From positions 1-47,538 of the forward strand of contig JANWJE010000038.1 in assembly GCA_025451995.1 (NCBI GenBank): a stretch of DNA of 47,538 nt, in the 5' to 3' direction. Every line of letters begins with the position of its first letter. Positions within the stretch are counted from its first letter, which is position 1. The notes beneath the pieces are model-generated. The model worked only from the letters and a program-made list of their open reading frames with translations. It was not told the DNA's origin and searched no databases. The translations under genes and the position numbers were made by a program. Of the stretch, positions 18,824 to 26,627 are shown one piece after another. This DNA is from Parachlamydiaceae bacterium (lineage in GTDB: Bacteria > Chlamydiota > Chlamydiia > Chlamydiales > Parachlamydiaceae).

Positions 18824-18948
18824 AATTTTACCAGCATCTTCTCTGTCAAATGAAGGCGGAGTTGCTGCATGACTCTATGGCATGATCGGATTTGCTCTTC
18901 TGTCGAGGCTTTTTAGATTCCGGCTTCTTCTGCAGTGATTAGACTCAT
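18820..18948 (-). pseudogene. Remnant ORF at end of the cargo operon, internal stop
   Basis: The minus strand encodes MSLITAEEAGI, a TAA stop, then KASTEEQIRSCHRVMQQL and on to a TAG at 18820. The ATG overlaps the stop of the GNAT gene as ATGA, the coupling style of this operon. It looks like a former gene of about 42 codons broken at codon 12. The product is not recognised. Confidence 0.45.
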
Positions 18949-19865
18949 TTTATGCTCCGATTTCTTTTTTGGGATTTAATTAAGTCTTCTATATAGAGCT
19001 CCATCTGGTAATGAAGCACAGGATGCCAGTTCGCAATAAACTCCCCGATGATCTTAAAACCCGCTTTCTGATATACGTGAATAGCTCGTGTATTGGTAGC
19101 TTCAGGATCGATTAAAATCTTTTTCACATTTGGAAACTGGCTAGTCAAAAATTCCCGGATCATCGGCACTGCAAGTCCTTTTCCCAAATAATTGAGATCG
19201 CAAATAAACAAGTCTAAGGTAGTCGCATCAGGCCCTTCAGGAGAAGTAATCAAGAATGCAAAAGCGGTGCTTTCATGATAACCGATCCAGTAAGTAGTGT
19301 TAGATTCCCCTCGAAAGAACTTTTCCAAGCCGTTTAAGGTGTTTTGAAGACCGGTTCCATGAATCCATTCTTTAATGTGATCTTGCTGCAGCCATCCGTG
19401 TATGAGAGAAATTTGAGATGATTTAGCAGGCGAAAAATGGAATTCTGACGAGTGTAATCTTTTTCTAAGGAATAGTTTTGAGTGGCCGTGCCAATAATTC
19501 TTGAGTTCCCCTATTTTTTCATAGCCATTCTTTAAATAAAATTCTTCTGCCTGAAAATCCCAAGTATCAACTAAAGAAAATCTGCACCCATTTTTAATAG
19601 CTTCTCTTTCTGCTGCAGCTAGCAATTTTTTACCATAGCCTTGTTTTCTGAGATTTTCTTCAATCCACAACGCTTCGATATAGATCGCTTCCGAGTCAAA
19701 CATTGCCTGAATGCCGCCAAAAACTTTTCCCGAGTCGTTTTTTAGGAAGATTGAGAGCTCCTTATCCCGCTCGCCAAATTGAGCTTCATAAGACTTGATC
19801 AACCCTTCTTTTACGACATCGTTGTCAGAGTGGCTAGGATTATGATCGACGATCACTTTGTACAT
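18945..19865 (-). CDS. Tandem GNAT acetyltransferase (second half AAC(6')-like)
   Basis: A 306-residue cytoplasmic protein with two acetyl-CoA-dependent GNAT domains. Domain 1 (about 1-138) has the pyrophosphate-binding R73-K-Q-G-Y-G78. Domain 2 (about 142-295) resembles aminoglycoside 6'-N-acetyltransferases, with an IDPEATNTRAIHVYQ motif followed by KAGF. The natural substrate is unknown: antibiotic, tRNA-linked amino acid or a modified nucleotide are all possible. Its start overlaps the preceding GNAT-Nudix gene by 13 bp, so it is the last intact gene of the cargo operon. Resistance to aminoglycosides is a possible but unproven role. Confidence 0.85.
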   Translation of the reverse strand: MYKVIVDHNPSHSDNDVVKEGLIKSYEAQFGERDKELSIFLKNDSGKVFGGIQAMFDSEAIYIEALWIEENLRKQGYGKKLLAAAEREAIKNGCRFSLVDTWDFQAEEFYLKNGYEKIGELKNYWHGHSKLFLRKRLHSSEFHFSPAKSSQISLIHGWLQQDHIKEWIHGTGLQNTLNGLEKFFRGESNTTYWIGYHESTAFAFLITSPEGPDATTLDLFICDLNYLGKGLAVPMIREFLTSQFPNVKKILIDPEATNTRAIHVYQKAGFKIIGEFIANWHPVLHYQMELYIEDLIKSQKRNRSIK

Positions 19866-20782
19866 GCATTTTCTCCCTGAATTATAGCCCAGACAAACGG
19901 TGAGACAGCGTCTTTCTCAAGGGTTCGAATATCCACCCACTCGCACTTCAAGGAGGCTTTTTGGTAGTCTTCCAAATCATGAAGACCTTCGATAGAATAA
20001 ATCAGACCTATTTGATGGAACTCATATCCTGCCTTTCCATTCAGGACTGGAACGCGTGTTACTGCCGAGAAATTGTCTATTTGAATCATCGACCTGAAAT
20101 CCATTCCGGTTTCTTCAATGAATTCCCTGTGCAGCGCCTGATTCGGATCTTCTCCGAATTCAATTCCTCCTCCAGGCAGATCGAAAAGTCCGGCAAAAGG
20201 CCCCGATTTCTGAATAACGAACAGAATCTTCTCTTTTTCTTTCGCTACGCCGTATACTCCGGTTCTGCTGATTTTTCGATCAGGCAAAGAGCCTTTGACG
20301 TGCAGTGCCATCAAAATATCGTCGATGTATCCGATTTCTGTTTTGACACGGCGCTTCAAACAGCCTTCTTCTAAGAATCCTATTTTTTTATAGAGAGCGA
20401 TAGCTTGAGCATTTGAAGCTCGGACATTCAGTTCAATCTTTTCAATTGATTCCGATTCTTTTGCCCATTCGATGATTCTTTCCAACAATTGAGTTCCGAT
20501 TCCACGGTTTTGAAACCCTTTGTGCACCGCGATATTCAACTGAGCTATATGTTTAAGGGATTGCAGGGGAAGGATTTCTAAAAATGCATAACCAGCGATG
20601 CAGCCGTTGCATTCAGCTACAAAGTAAACGCCATGGGAAGATTCGATAGTGTTTTTTACACTCTGCTCGCTTAATTCGGACGGCTGGGAGCAGAAGAAGC
20701 CCGGTTCCTTGGCAATTTCTTGTTCGGCCCTTGCTATGTTTGCAGCATCCCTTAGTTCTGCTTTCCGAATAATCGCATTCAT
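19853..20782 (-). CDS. GNAT acetyltransferase fused to Nudix hydrolase
   Basis: A 309-residue two-enzyme fusion. Residues 1-160 form a RimI-like GNAT domain with QNRGIGTQLL (91-100) for acetyl-CoA binding. Residues about 170-305 carry a complete Nudix box: G205-x5-E211-x7-R219-E220-F-I-E223-E224-T-G226, preceded by DLPGG. Nudix enzymes cleave nucleoside diphosphates linked to another moiety, so the fusion might acetylate and hydrolyse one nucleotide-conjugated substrate. The downstream partner is the double GNAT (13-bp overlap); upstream the unknown 383-residue gene is 35 bp away. All catalytic residues are intact. Confidence 0.88.
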   Translation of the reverse strand: MNAIIRKAELRDAANIARAEQEIAKEPGFFCSQPSELSEQSVKNTIESSHGVYFVAECNGCIAGYAFLEILPLQSLKHIAQLNIAVHKGFQNRGIGTQLLERIIEWAKESESIEKIELNVRASNAQAIALYKKIGFLEEGCLKRRVKTEIGYIDDILMALHVKGSLPDRKISRTGVYGVAKEKEKILFVIQKSGPFAGLFDLPGGGIEFGEDPNQALHREFIEETGMDFRSMIQIDNFSAVTRVPVLNGKAGYEFHQIGLIYSIEGLHDLEDYQKASLKCEWVDIRTLEKDAVSPFVWAIIQGENACTK

Positions 20783-20817
20783 TGATGACCTTTAGATGCT
20801 TATTAATTTTTTCAATG

Positions 20818-21969
20818 CTAAACAGAAATATTTCTCAAACGTTGAATGAATGATGACTTAGAAGAATGCCGCTGTTTTAGAGCAGCGAATTTGGCTGAAA
20901 AATCAGTAGATTTTTCGCGCTGAGCTAGATCGCGTAAATCAACAAGAAGATCCAATGCTTGGTCATAGCTTTTTGCTTTCTTTTCTGAAGCAAGGACTTC
21001 TATTTGATTCCATATTTTTTCTTCCCTTCCCATGATTTCATTAAGCCGTTTTTCTCTAGCTATACGCTGTAATCTTTGTCGTTCAGCTAATTCTGCTGCG
21101 GCCTTTTTAGTTTCAAGTTGAATTCTTGTTTGTCTTACATTTTCAGACTCTTTTAAAAGTTGACCAATTGTGCGTTTTTTAGGCTTATCATTTTTGCCTT
21201 CTCGGAATGATTGCCATGCTTTACTAAAACGGCAGATCTGTTTAAGAGCTATGGTTTGATCGCCTTTCAAGCTGCCTTCTAAAATTTCTTTCAATACACT
21301 ATCTTTTTCATGTTGTGAAAGACTGCAAATCCATTTTTGAAGGTCTTGCACACTAGGGGTCATATCTTCTAATGAGGGACTCGTTTGCGCTGCTGCATTA
21401 ATCAAATCCAAATCTATTCGAAGAAAATCAGCAAGTTGAATTAGTGCAGGACTCAAGTTTTGCAAGCCTGGTGGAACAGAAGGTTCAAATTCTTCTTCAT
21501 CATACTCATTACTTTGTAAACTGGATAACCATCCTAGATATAAGCAACGATGATCTCCACGAATTAGATCGGTTCTTAAACTTAAAAATGGAGCTAAACG
21601 TAGATCTTCTTCCCATTCTCCACCCTCCTCATTTTGCGATACAAAATCTAATATGAGCTTGTCTTGAGCTTGACGGACGGAAAATTGATCTTCATTACAA
21701 TAGGATTGAACGGTATTAAAATCTAAAAGAGCTGAAGGGAGTCTAAGTTTTAAAATATGAGTTCCCCAATTAGCATAGTAGAGAAAACCATCAAAATATT
21801 TTTCCATCCATAGGTCTTCATCACCTTTAAAACTGCCCCATGAATATTCATTTATAAAACTATAAGGAGTGATGTCAGCACGCGATGAGAAGTGTCGCAG
21901 TTCACTCATTTCTTCTTCAGTCAGACAGCGATCAACGGCTTGAAACTCGTAATATTGATATTCGCTCAT
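20818..21969 (-). CDS. Conserved unknown protein with aromatic-rich N-terminus and coiled-coil C-terminus
   Basis: A 383-residue soluble protein. The N-terminal half starts EYQYYEFQAVDRCLTEEEM and contains ITPYSFINEYSWGSFKGD and YYANWGTHILKLRLP, a block I associate with a widespread uncharacterised family; I have a weak memory of relatives beside SWIM zinc-finger proteins. The C-terminal part (about 265-330) is highly charged Glu/Lys/Arg and predicts a coiled coil. A strong AAGGGGA ribosome site precedes the ATG. It lies 49 bp downstream of the primase-helicase-nuclease gene and probably shares its transcript. No enzymatic motif is visible; it may be a scaffold or sensor. Confidence 0.75.
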   Translation of the reverse strand: MSEYQYYEFQAVDRCLTEEEMSELRHFSSRADITPYSFINEYSWGSFKGDEDLWMEKYFDGFLYYANWGTHILKLRLPSALLDFNTVQSYCNEDQFSVRQAQDKLILDFVSQNEEGGEWEEDLRLAPFLSLRTDLIRGDHRCLYLGWLSSLQSNEYDEEEFEPSVPPGLQNLSPALIQLADFLRIDLDLINAAAQTSPSLEDMTPSVQDLQKWICSLSQHEKDSVLKEILEGSLKGDQTIALKQICRFSKAWQSFREGKNDKPKKRTIGQLLKESENVRQTRIQLETKKAAAELAERQRLQRIAREKRLNEIMGREEKIWNQIEVLASEKKAKSYDQALDLLVDLRDLAQREKSTDFSAKFAALKQRHSSKSSFIQRLRNISV

Positions 21970-22018
21970 GAAATTCCCCTTGTAAGAGGAGGATTATAAA
22001 CAACGAGATTATTTGAAT

Positions 22019-24838
22019 CTATGTCAAAATGGATTCAGTTGCATTCTGTCGAGTTAAATTTAGAAATCTTAAAATCGTATCTAAAACCTCATCAAGATGC
22101 TTTCCTAAATCCTCAGTCAGGAAACGTAGGACTATGTACCCATTTTCTTGAAGCAGTGCATCTTTCCTTCGATCCCTACGGTAAGCCTCTAAGGAGTTAA
22201 TGTGTTGAGCGCCATCTAACTCAATTACAAGCTTTGCTGTTTTACATACAAAATCGACTTCCATTCGACCCCAACCATCAAAGGGGATATCAAGCTCTGC
22301 ATTCAAACGAAATAGTCCTTTGGTTTGTGCCAATGTTTCTAGTCGATAGAATAAAAAGCGTTCACTTGCGCTTCTTGCGCGTTCTACACCTTCAGCTTCA
22401 TTAGAAATGAGTGTAGAAACTTGAACAAAAAGATGCGCCAAGGGCAAATCTACTCCATCACGGATCAATCTTTTAACACTGCCTGCATAATCGGCTTTCC
22501 AAGCAGGATCTACTGGAAGAGGAACCTCTGCAGGCCATCCAGGAATGGCACTAGCTGGAAGCAAAATTCTATAGCCTACAGCTTCATATCCTTGACATCT
22601 TCGATTAAACATTCTTTCGAGCAAAGGGACTCCAAGATCTGCGTAATCATAAACCTGTACTTCTTGTTTGCTTGCATAAAGACGATGGAGCCTGCCAACA
22701 TATTGTGCAATGGTGCCCTTCCAGGAGACTGGCATGGTAAGAAAAAGTGTGTCAAGACGGGCATCATCAAAACCTTCACCTACAAATTTACCAGTAGCCA
22801 AGAGAACTCGGGACTCATTTGCAGGAATATTTGCTATTTGATCGGTTGCAGCAACAATTGCTTTAGAGCTCATCCCTCCGCGTAAAACAATCAAATGCCG
22901 AATATGCGGGGACAACTTATGAAATAAGCGTTCTAAATGATCTGTGCGCTCGGTAAGAATGATAGGTGAACGTCCTCTTTGCACAGCATTAATTACATCT
23001 GTGCAAATTAGCTGATTGCGTACTTCATCTTGAACAATTTCTTCATACAATTCATGAAACCGTAAACGAGTGTCTTCATTGGCAGGTTTGGTAGGACTAA
23101 AAGAAGTCGGGCATACAAACACTGTATGTTCAAAGGGACGCATAGCAGCTGCTGCTTTTGCATCTACACGGTATCTAATCGGCCCACAACGCATAAGAAT
23201 AATCGGGTGATGTCCATCTTTTCTAGTCACAGTTGCGCTAAGGCCGGTAATAAATTTTGCTTTTGTTCGGCGTGCAATTTGTTCGAAACTAAAGGCTGGT
23301 AGATGATGACATTCATCAACAATCACATGCCCATATTCCGAAACGATTTCATCTACAATGCCTTTGCGAACTAAACTCTGTATGACTGCTACATCGATCA
23401 ATCCCATGGGTTTTCTTTTTCCTCCGCCAATTCGCCCTATGGCATTTTTAGGTAATTCCAAAAAAGACGAGAGTCTTTCAATCCATTGCTCTTGAAGTTG
23501 CTTGCGATGAACTAGAATTAAGGTATTAACTTTACGTTTAGCAATCAACCAAGCTCCTATAACTGTTTTGCCAAAGGCAGTGGTTGCCGAAAGCACTCCA
23601 AAATCTGTTTTTAAAAGAGTTGCTGCAGCTGTATTTTGTTCCTTGCGCAATTCTCCTAAAAATTTTGTGCGTAAAGAAGTTCCCTTTTGGAGCTCATTTC
23701 GCACAGACATTTCGATTTTTAATTCTGAAAAAAGTTGGTAAACCTCTTCAAAACACCCTCTGGGGATCCCGATATGATCCGGATAATCTGCGCTGCAAGA
23801 AATAAGTCGTGGTGTTTCATAAGTAGGTAATCGCATTGCTTGCGCTTTATAAAACTCAGGATTTGGAAATGCGGCAAGACGAATCAATCGATTCTTTAAA
23901 GCAGGGGGAAGGTCTTTTTTAGGAATATAGATTTCATTGCTTAGAATAATCTCTATGCTTTTAGGGAGATTTGTTATAATCGATATCGATTTAGAAGGAG
24001 GGGGTCGGTTCCATGGTGTAAGATCTTCTTCATCAATAACTCGAAGATGAGTTCCTACAACACGTCCTCTTGCCTCTGCTTGTCGAACGATTATTTCCAC
24101 TTGATTTAGGCTTAGCTTGCCTAAAGATGCTAGAAAAGACCATTGATCTTCGTATGCAATCAAATCTTCATTTACAAAAACGCTATTCCCTTGATCTCTT
24201 GCCTTTTTTTGCAAGGGCAGAGCAATAAGATTGCCAAATCCTCCTTGTGGCAAAGTATCTTGATTGGGAAAAAATCGATCGTAAGAATCTAATCCGATAT
24301 CAGGATTATGTTCCATTGTTTCCGTAAGAATATGACATCCTAATTTTCTTGCAAGGACTGCAGGTATTGCTTCAGAAAAAAATAGCCAAACATGGGCACC
24401 ACGACCGGATCGTGAACGTTCGATTGCTGCAGGAATATTTAGATCTCTACAAGTTTTTAGAAATCCTTTTGCATCTTCTTGCCAAGTGGACTTATCAAAA
24501 TCTGCAGCAAGAAAAAAACAAGTTTCATTTAAGAGCATTGGATAAATACCCATGACGAAATCCTTTCCAGAATCATCATGACCCAACAAATGCCAACGTA
24601 CTACATTTTCGTTAATTGGCAAAAAACATCGATGTCTGCACTCGGAACATTTAATTTTTGGCTTTTCGCAAATCCCTCGTACCCATTCATTCCCACAAGC
24701 AGGTGAATAACCGGCTTTCCCTGTTTTCCTACTTTCGAATCTCTGGGGATAAAGGTCTTCACGACCTTTAAATAGTGAACGAAAAAAGGCTATTTTCTCA
24801 GAAGAAGTAGATTTTTGAGAGATATTAGAAATGGTCAT
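22019..24838 (-). CDS. AEP primase - SF2 helicase - DUF559-like nuclease (TOTE-type conflict protein)
   Basis: A 939-residue multidomain protein. Residues about 40-75 hold a Cys cluster (C48, C57, C64, C67, C71). Then comes an archaeo-eukaryotic primase core with D113-F-D115 and SGRGAHVW (144-151), the type Pfam describes for TOTE conflict systems. An SF2 helicase follows with Walker A TTAFGKT (about 420), DECHH (about 508), GLSAT and QYVGRLHR. The C-terminus (about 840-939) resembles DUF559/Vsr PD-(D/E)XK nucleases, with MEVDF and VIELDGAQH. These parts predict recognition, unwinding and cleavage or priming of foreign nucleic acid. I prefer ATG 24838 to the TTG at 24850; it overlaps the upstream kinase gene by 14 bp. 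The defence role is inferred from domains and island context. Confidence 0.9.
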   Translation of the reverse strand: MTISNISQKSTSSEKIAFFRSLFKGREDLYPQRFESRKTGKAGYSPACGNEWVRGICEKPKIKCSECRHRCFLPINENVVRWHLLGHDDSGKDFVMGIYPMLLNETCFFLAADFDKSTWQEDAKGFLKTCRDLNIPAAIERSRSGRGAHVWLFFSEAIPAVLARKLGCHILTETMEHNPDIGLDSYDRFFPNQDTLPQGGFGNLIALPLQKKARDQGNSVFVNEDLIAYEDQWSFLASLGKLSLNQVEIIVRQAEARGRVVGTHLRVIDEEDLTPWNRPPPSKSISIITNLPKSIEIILSNEIYIPKKDLPPALKNRLIRLAAFPNPEFYKAQAMRLPTYETPRLISCSADYPDHIGIPRGCFEEVYQLFSELKIEMSVRNELQKGTSLRTKFLGELRKEQNTAAATLLKTDFGVLSATTAFGKTVIGAWLIAKRKVNTLILVHRKQLQEQWIERLSSFLELPKNAIGRIGGGKRKPMGLIDVAVIQSLVRKGIVDEIVSEYGHVIVDECHHLPAFSFEQIARRTKAKFITGLSATVTRKDGHHPIILMRCGPIRYRVDAKAAAAMRPFEHTVFVCPTSFSPTKPANEDTRLRFHELYEEIVQDEVRNQLICTDVINAVQRGRSPIILTERTDHLERLFHKLSPHIRHLIVLRGGMSSKAIVAATDQIANIPANESRVLLATGKFVGEGFDDARLDTLFLTMPVSWKGTIAQYVGRLHRLYASKQEVQVYDYADLGVPLLERMFNRRCQGYEAVGYRILLPASAIPGWPAEVPLPVDPAWKADYAGSVKRLIRDGVDLPLAHLFVQVSTLISNEAEGVERARSASERFLFYRLETLAQTKGLFRLNAELDIPFDGWGRMEVDFVCKTAKLVIELDGAQHINSLEAYRRDRRKDALLQENGYIVLRFLTEDLGKHLDEVLDTILRFLNLTRQNATESILT

Positions 24839-25349
24839 TTGGTGATTCAATAAATAGTTTTAAAAAAGAATCGGCGTCTTTTTGATTTCTGAAAATAATA
24901 AATTCAGTTTGAGGATATTTTTGTCTAAGTTCTTCAATTCTAGCCCTTTTTTCCTTATCAAACTTCCAAGTATATTTCAAAATTTCCATTGTGACAGCTC
25001 TCAAGCCGCCAAAGTCTTTTTCATAGTTGAATATCCTTTTGAAAAGCCTGAGAAAACAAATGAAACGAGAAAAATGAAAGTAAATCAAAATATCAGCCTT
25101 AGCAAATCTCATTTCAAAAGTCGAAAAAGAACACCCTTCAACTACCCATGCTTCTTGACTGAGTATAGATTTTTGAACTTCTATGAATTCTTGCTTATCC
25201 TTTTTCTTCCCATCGGGCTCAAACATGTGTTTATCTAAATGGTGCACAGGGATATTTAAAACTCTTCCAAGCTTCGATGCAAATGTAGATTTTCCGCTTC
25301 CTGGAAGGCCAATCAAAGCAAATTTTTTGGTATTCGCTCTATCTATCAT
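24825..25349 (-). CDS. P-loop kinase, FlaR/topology-modulation-like
   Basis: A 174-residue adenylate-kinase-like NTPase with Walker A GLPGSGKST (14-22), HLDKHMF following strand 2, WVVEG near residue 68, and a basic lid region. This matches the small family annotated as 'DNA topology modulation protein FlaR', whose biochemical substrate is not established. It overlaps the APH-like gene upstream by 4 bp (ATGA) and the primase-helicase gene downstream by 14 bp, so the three are translationally linked. It could phosphorylate a nucleotide or small molecule within the cargo pathway. Confidence 0.82.
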   Translation of the reverse strand: MIDRANTKKFALIGLPGSGKSTFASKLGRVLNIPVHHLDKHMFEPDGKKKDKQEFIEVQKSILSQEAWVVEGCSFSTFEMRFAKADILIYFHFSRFICFLRLFKRIFNYEKDFGGLRAVTMEILKYTWKFDKEKRARIEELRQKYPQTEFIIFRNQKDADSFLKLFIESPNDHF

Positions 25350-26239
25350 GCGTTTTCTCCAGCAGCTAGGGATTCAAGATGTCTGAGACTGAATTGATAA
25401 AGCTTCGAGTTTTTGGATTCCCAAGTTCCTCTTTTGATAGTGAATCCAACCGCTGCAACCGCTCTGCTTAAGCGTAAAAGAGGCATCATCTTCTTATAGT
25501 CAGGAACTTTTCTAATGGAGGCATATCCTTCTAAGAAGAAGCTTTTACAGCCCGCAGGCCACTCTCCGAGCTCCAACGGACAGAAATCATCTTCGGCAAA
25601 CCCTCCCCTGCCAGAAGACCAGTCGATGATGCCTCTTACTTTTCCATCAGAAGCGATGATGTTACCGGGGCGGAAATCGCGGTGTATGACGCAAGGGCCG
25701 TCCGCGGACAAAAGAAGATCGATATCTTTATCGAAATGCCATCTGCATGTTTCAAGAAGGTTTTTAGGCAGATGGCCTTGGCATTCTTCAAGCCCCTCTT
25801 CGAATTTCATTGTAAAAGGAATTCGAGGATCGCCGTTCAAATGAGAGGGATCTGTGAGGTCTCCATAGCCCTCCGCACGTTCGAGATGGATTCGAGCGAG
25901 GAGAGAACCGATTTCCGATGCCAAAGCATTAGTGACTGTTTCTGATTTAAGAAGATCGCCTTGAACGCATTCCATCAAAACAGCTGCATCCAGTCCTGTT
26001 TCCGGTTCTATAAGCTGGATGATCTTCGGCACAGGAATCTTGTCGGCAAAACGGCTTAAAAAATAAGATTCTCTTAAAAAATCTCCTTTTCGAGAACAAA
26101 CTTTTAAAATCAGATCGGGGCTTTCTGGCTGCGAAATTTTAAACACTGCAGCAACCATCGCATCTTCATGGTCGATGTATGTAAAAATAGCATTTAGAAA
26201 ATGAAGCTTCCTGCGGTACAAATCAGCTAGAGTATCCAT
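25346..26239 (-). CDS. Aminoglycoside phosphotransferase-family kinase
   Basis: A 297-residue APH/choline-kinase-fold protein. The catalytic loop is CVIHRDFRPGNII (H186, D188, N193), the metal-binding Asp is in GIIDWSSG (D206), and K46 in LILKV is the likely ATP lysine. Family members phosphorylate aminoglycosides, macrolides, homoserine, choline or other small molecules; the substrate cannot be told here. Its stop codon overlaps the next kinase gene by 4 bp and it starts 12 bp after the 3-TM protein gene, placing it mid-operon. Together with the AAC(6')-like gene 6 kb downstream it could make a resistance set, but a nucleotide- or defence-linked role is equally open. Confidence 0.87.
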   Translation of the reverse strand: MDTLADLYRRKLHFLNAIFTYIDHEDAMVAAVFKISQPESPDLILKVCSRKGDFLRESYFLSRFADKIPVPKIIQLIEPETGLDAAVLMECVQGDLLKSETVTNALASEIGSLLARIHLERAEGYGDLTDPSHLNGDPRIPFTMKFEEGLEECQGHLPKNLLETCRWHFDKDIDLLLSADGPCVIHRDFRPGNIIASDGKVRGIIDWSSGRGGFAEDDFCPLELGEWPAGCKSFFLEGYASIRKVPDYKKMMPLLRLSRAVAAVGFTIKRGTWESKNSKLYQFSLRHLESLAAGENA

Positions 26240-26251
26240 TTTTATCTTCGC

Positions 26252-26620
26252 CTACCTTCCGAGAAATAATTTTTGTACAGCTATATTTATGCAAATAGCA
26301 AACAGGAGCATAAAAAATGGCAATGCACAAAACCAATGAATCTTGGAATATTGTTTATTAAAATAATGCGACCACATTTTCCAAATACTAACTAACATCG
26401 AAAGGGGAACACATAAAAACGCACATATGATTGGAATACCTATAAAAATAGTTATGCTTGGACTATCAAATATCAAAATACTCCAAAGAGCCATCCAACA
26501 AATCAAAGGAAAGAAAACAACGTATAAACAGGACCAAACAGTCACAAAACGCCTTGCCTTTTTCTGTTCAGGGGATACTTCAATCTCATGATCCTCAGCA
26601 CTTTCATTTTTAGTGTTCAT
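26252..26620 (-). CDS. Small three-helix membrane protein, possible immunity partner
   Basis: A 122-residue protein with an acidic N-terminus and three predicted membrane helices (about 27-50, 54-80 and 95-118). No named family is recognised. It begins 7 bp after the stop of the P5-like/lipase gene without its own obvious ribosome site, so expression depends on that gene. A small polytopic protein immediately downstream of a putative membrane-targeting hydrolase is the arrangement of many effector-immunity pairs; that role is inferred only. Confidence 0.7.
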   Translation of the reverse strand: MNTKNESAEDHEIEVSPEQKKARRFVTVWSCLYVVFFPLICWMALWSILIFDSPSITIFIGIPIICAFLCVPLSMLVSIWKMWSHYFNKQYSKIHWFCALPFFMLLFAICINIAVQKLFLGR

Positions 26621-26627
26621 ATGGTTT

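Noticed and set aside
19961-20374. Plus-strand 137-codon ORF
   Set aside because: Antisense shadow of the GNAT-Nudix gene.
22421-22885. Plus-strand 154-codon ORF
   Set aside because: It lies wholly antisense to the helicase domain and has no ribosome site or protein-like motif.
18945-26239. Aminoglycoside-resistance island
   Set aside because: APH- and AAC(6')-like genes are present, but both families have many other substrates and are mixed with nucleic-acid enzymes; resistance cannot be claimed.
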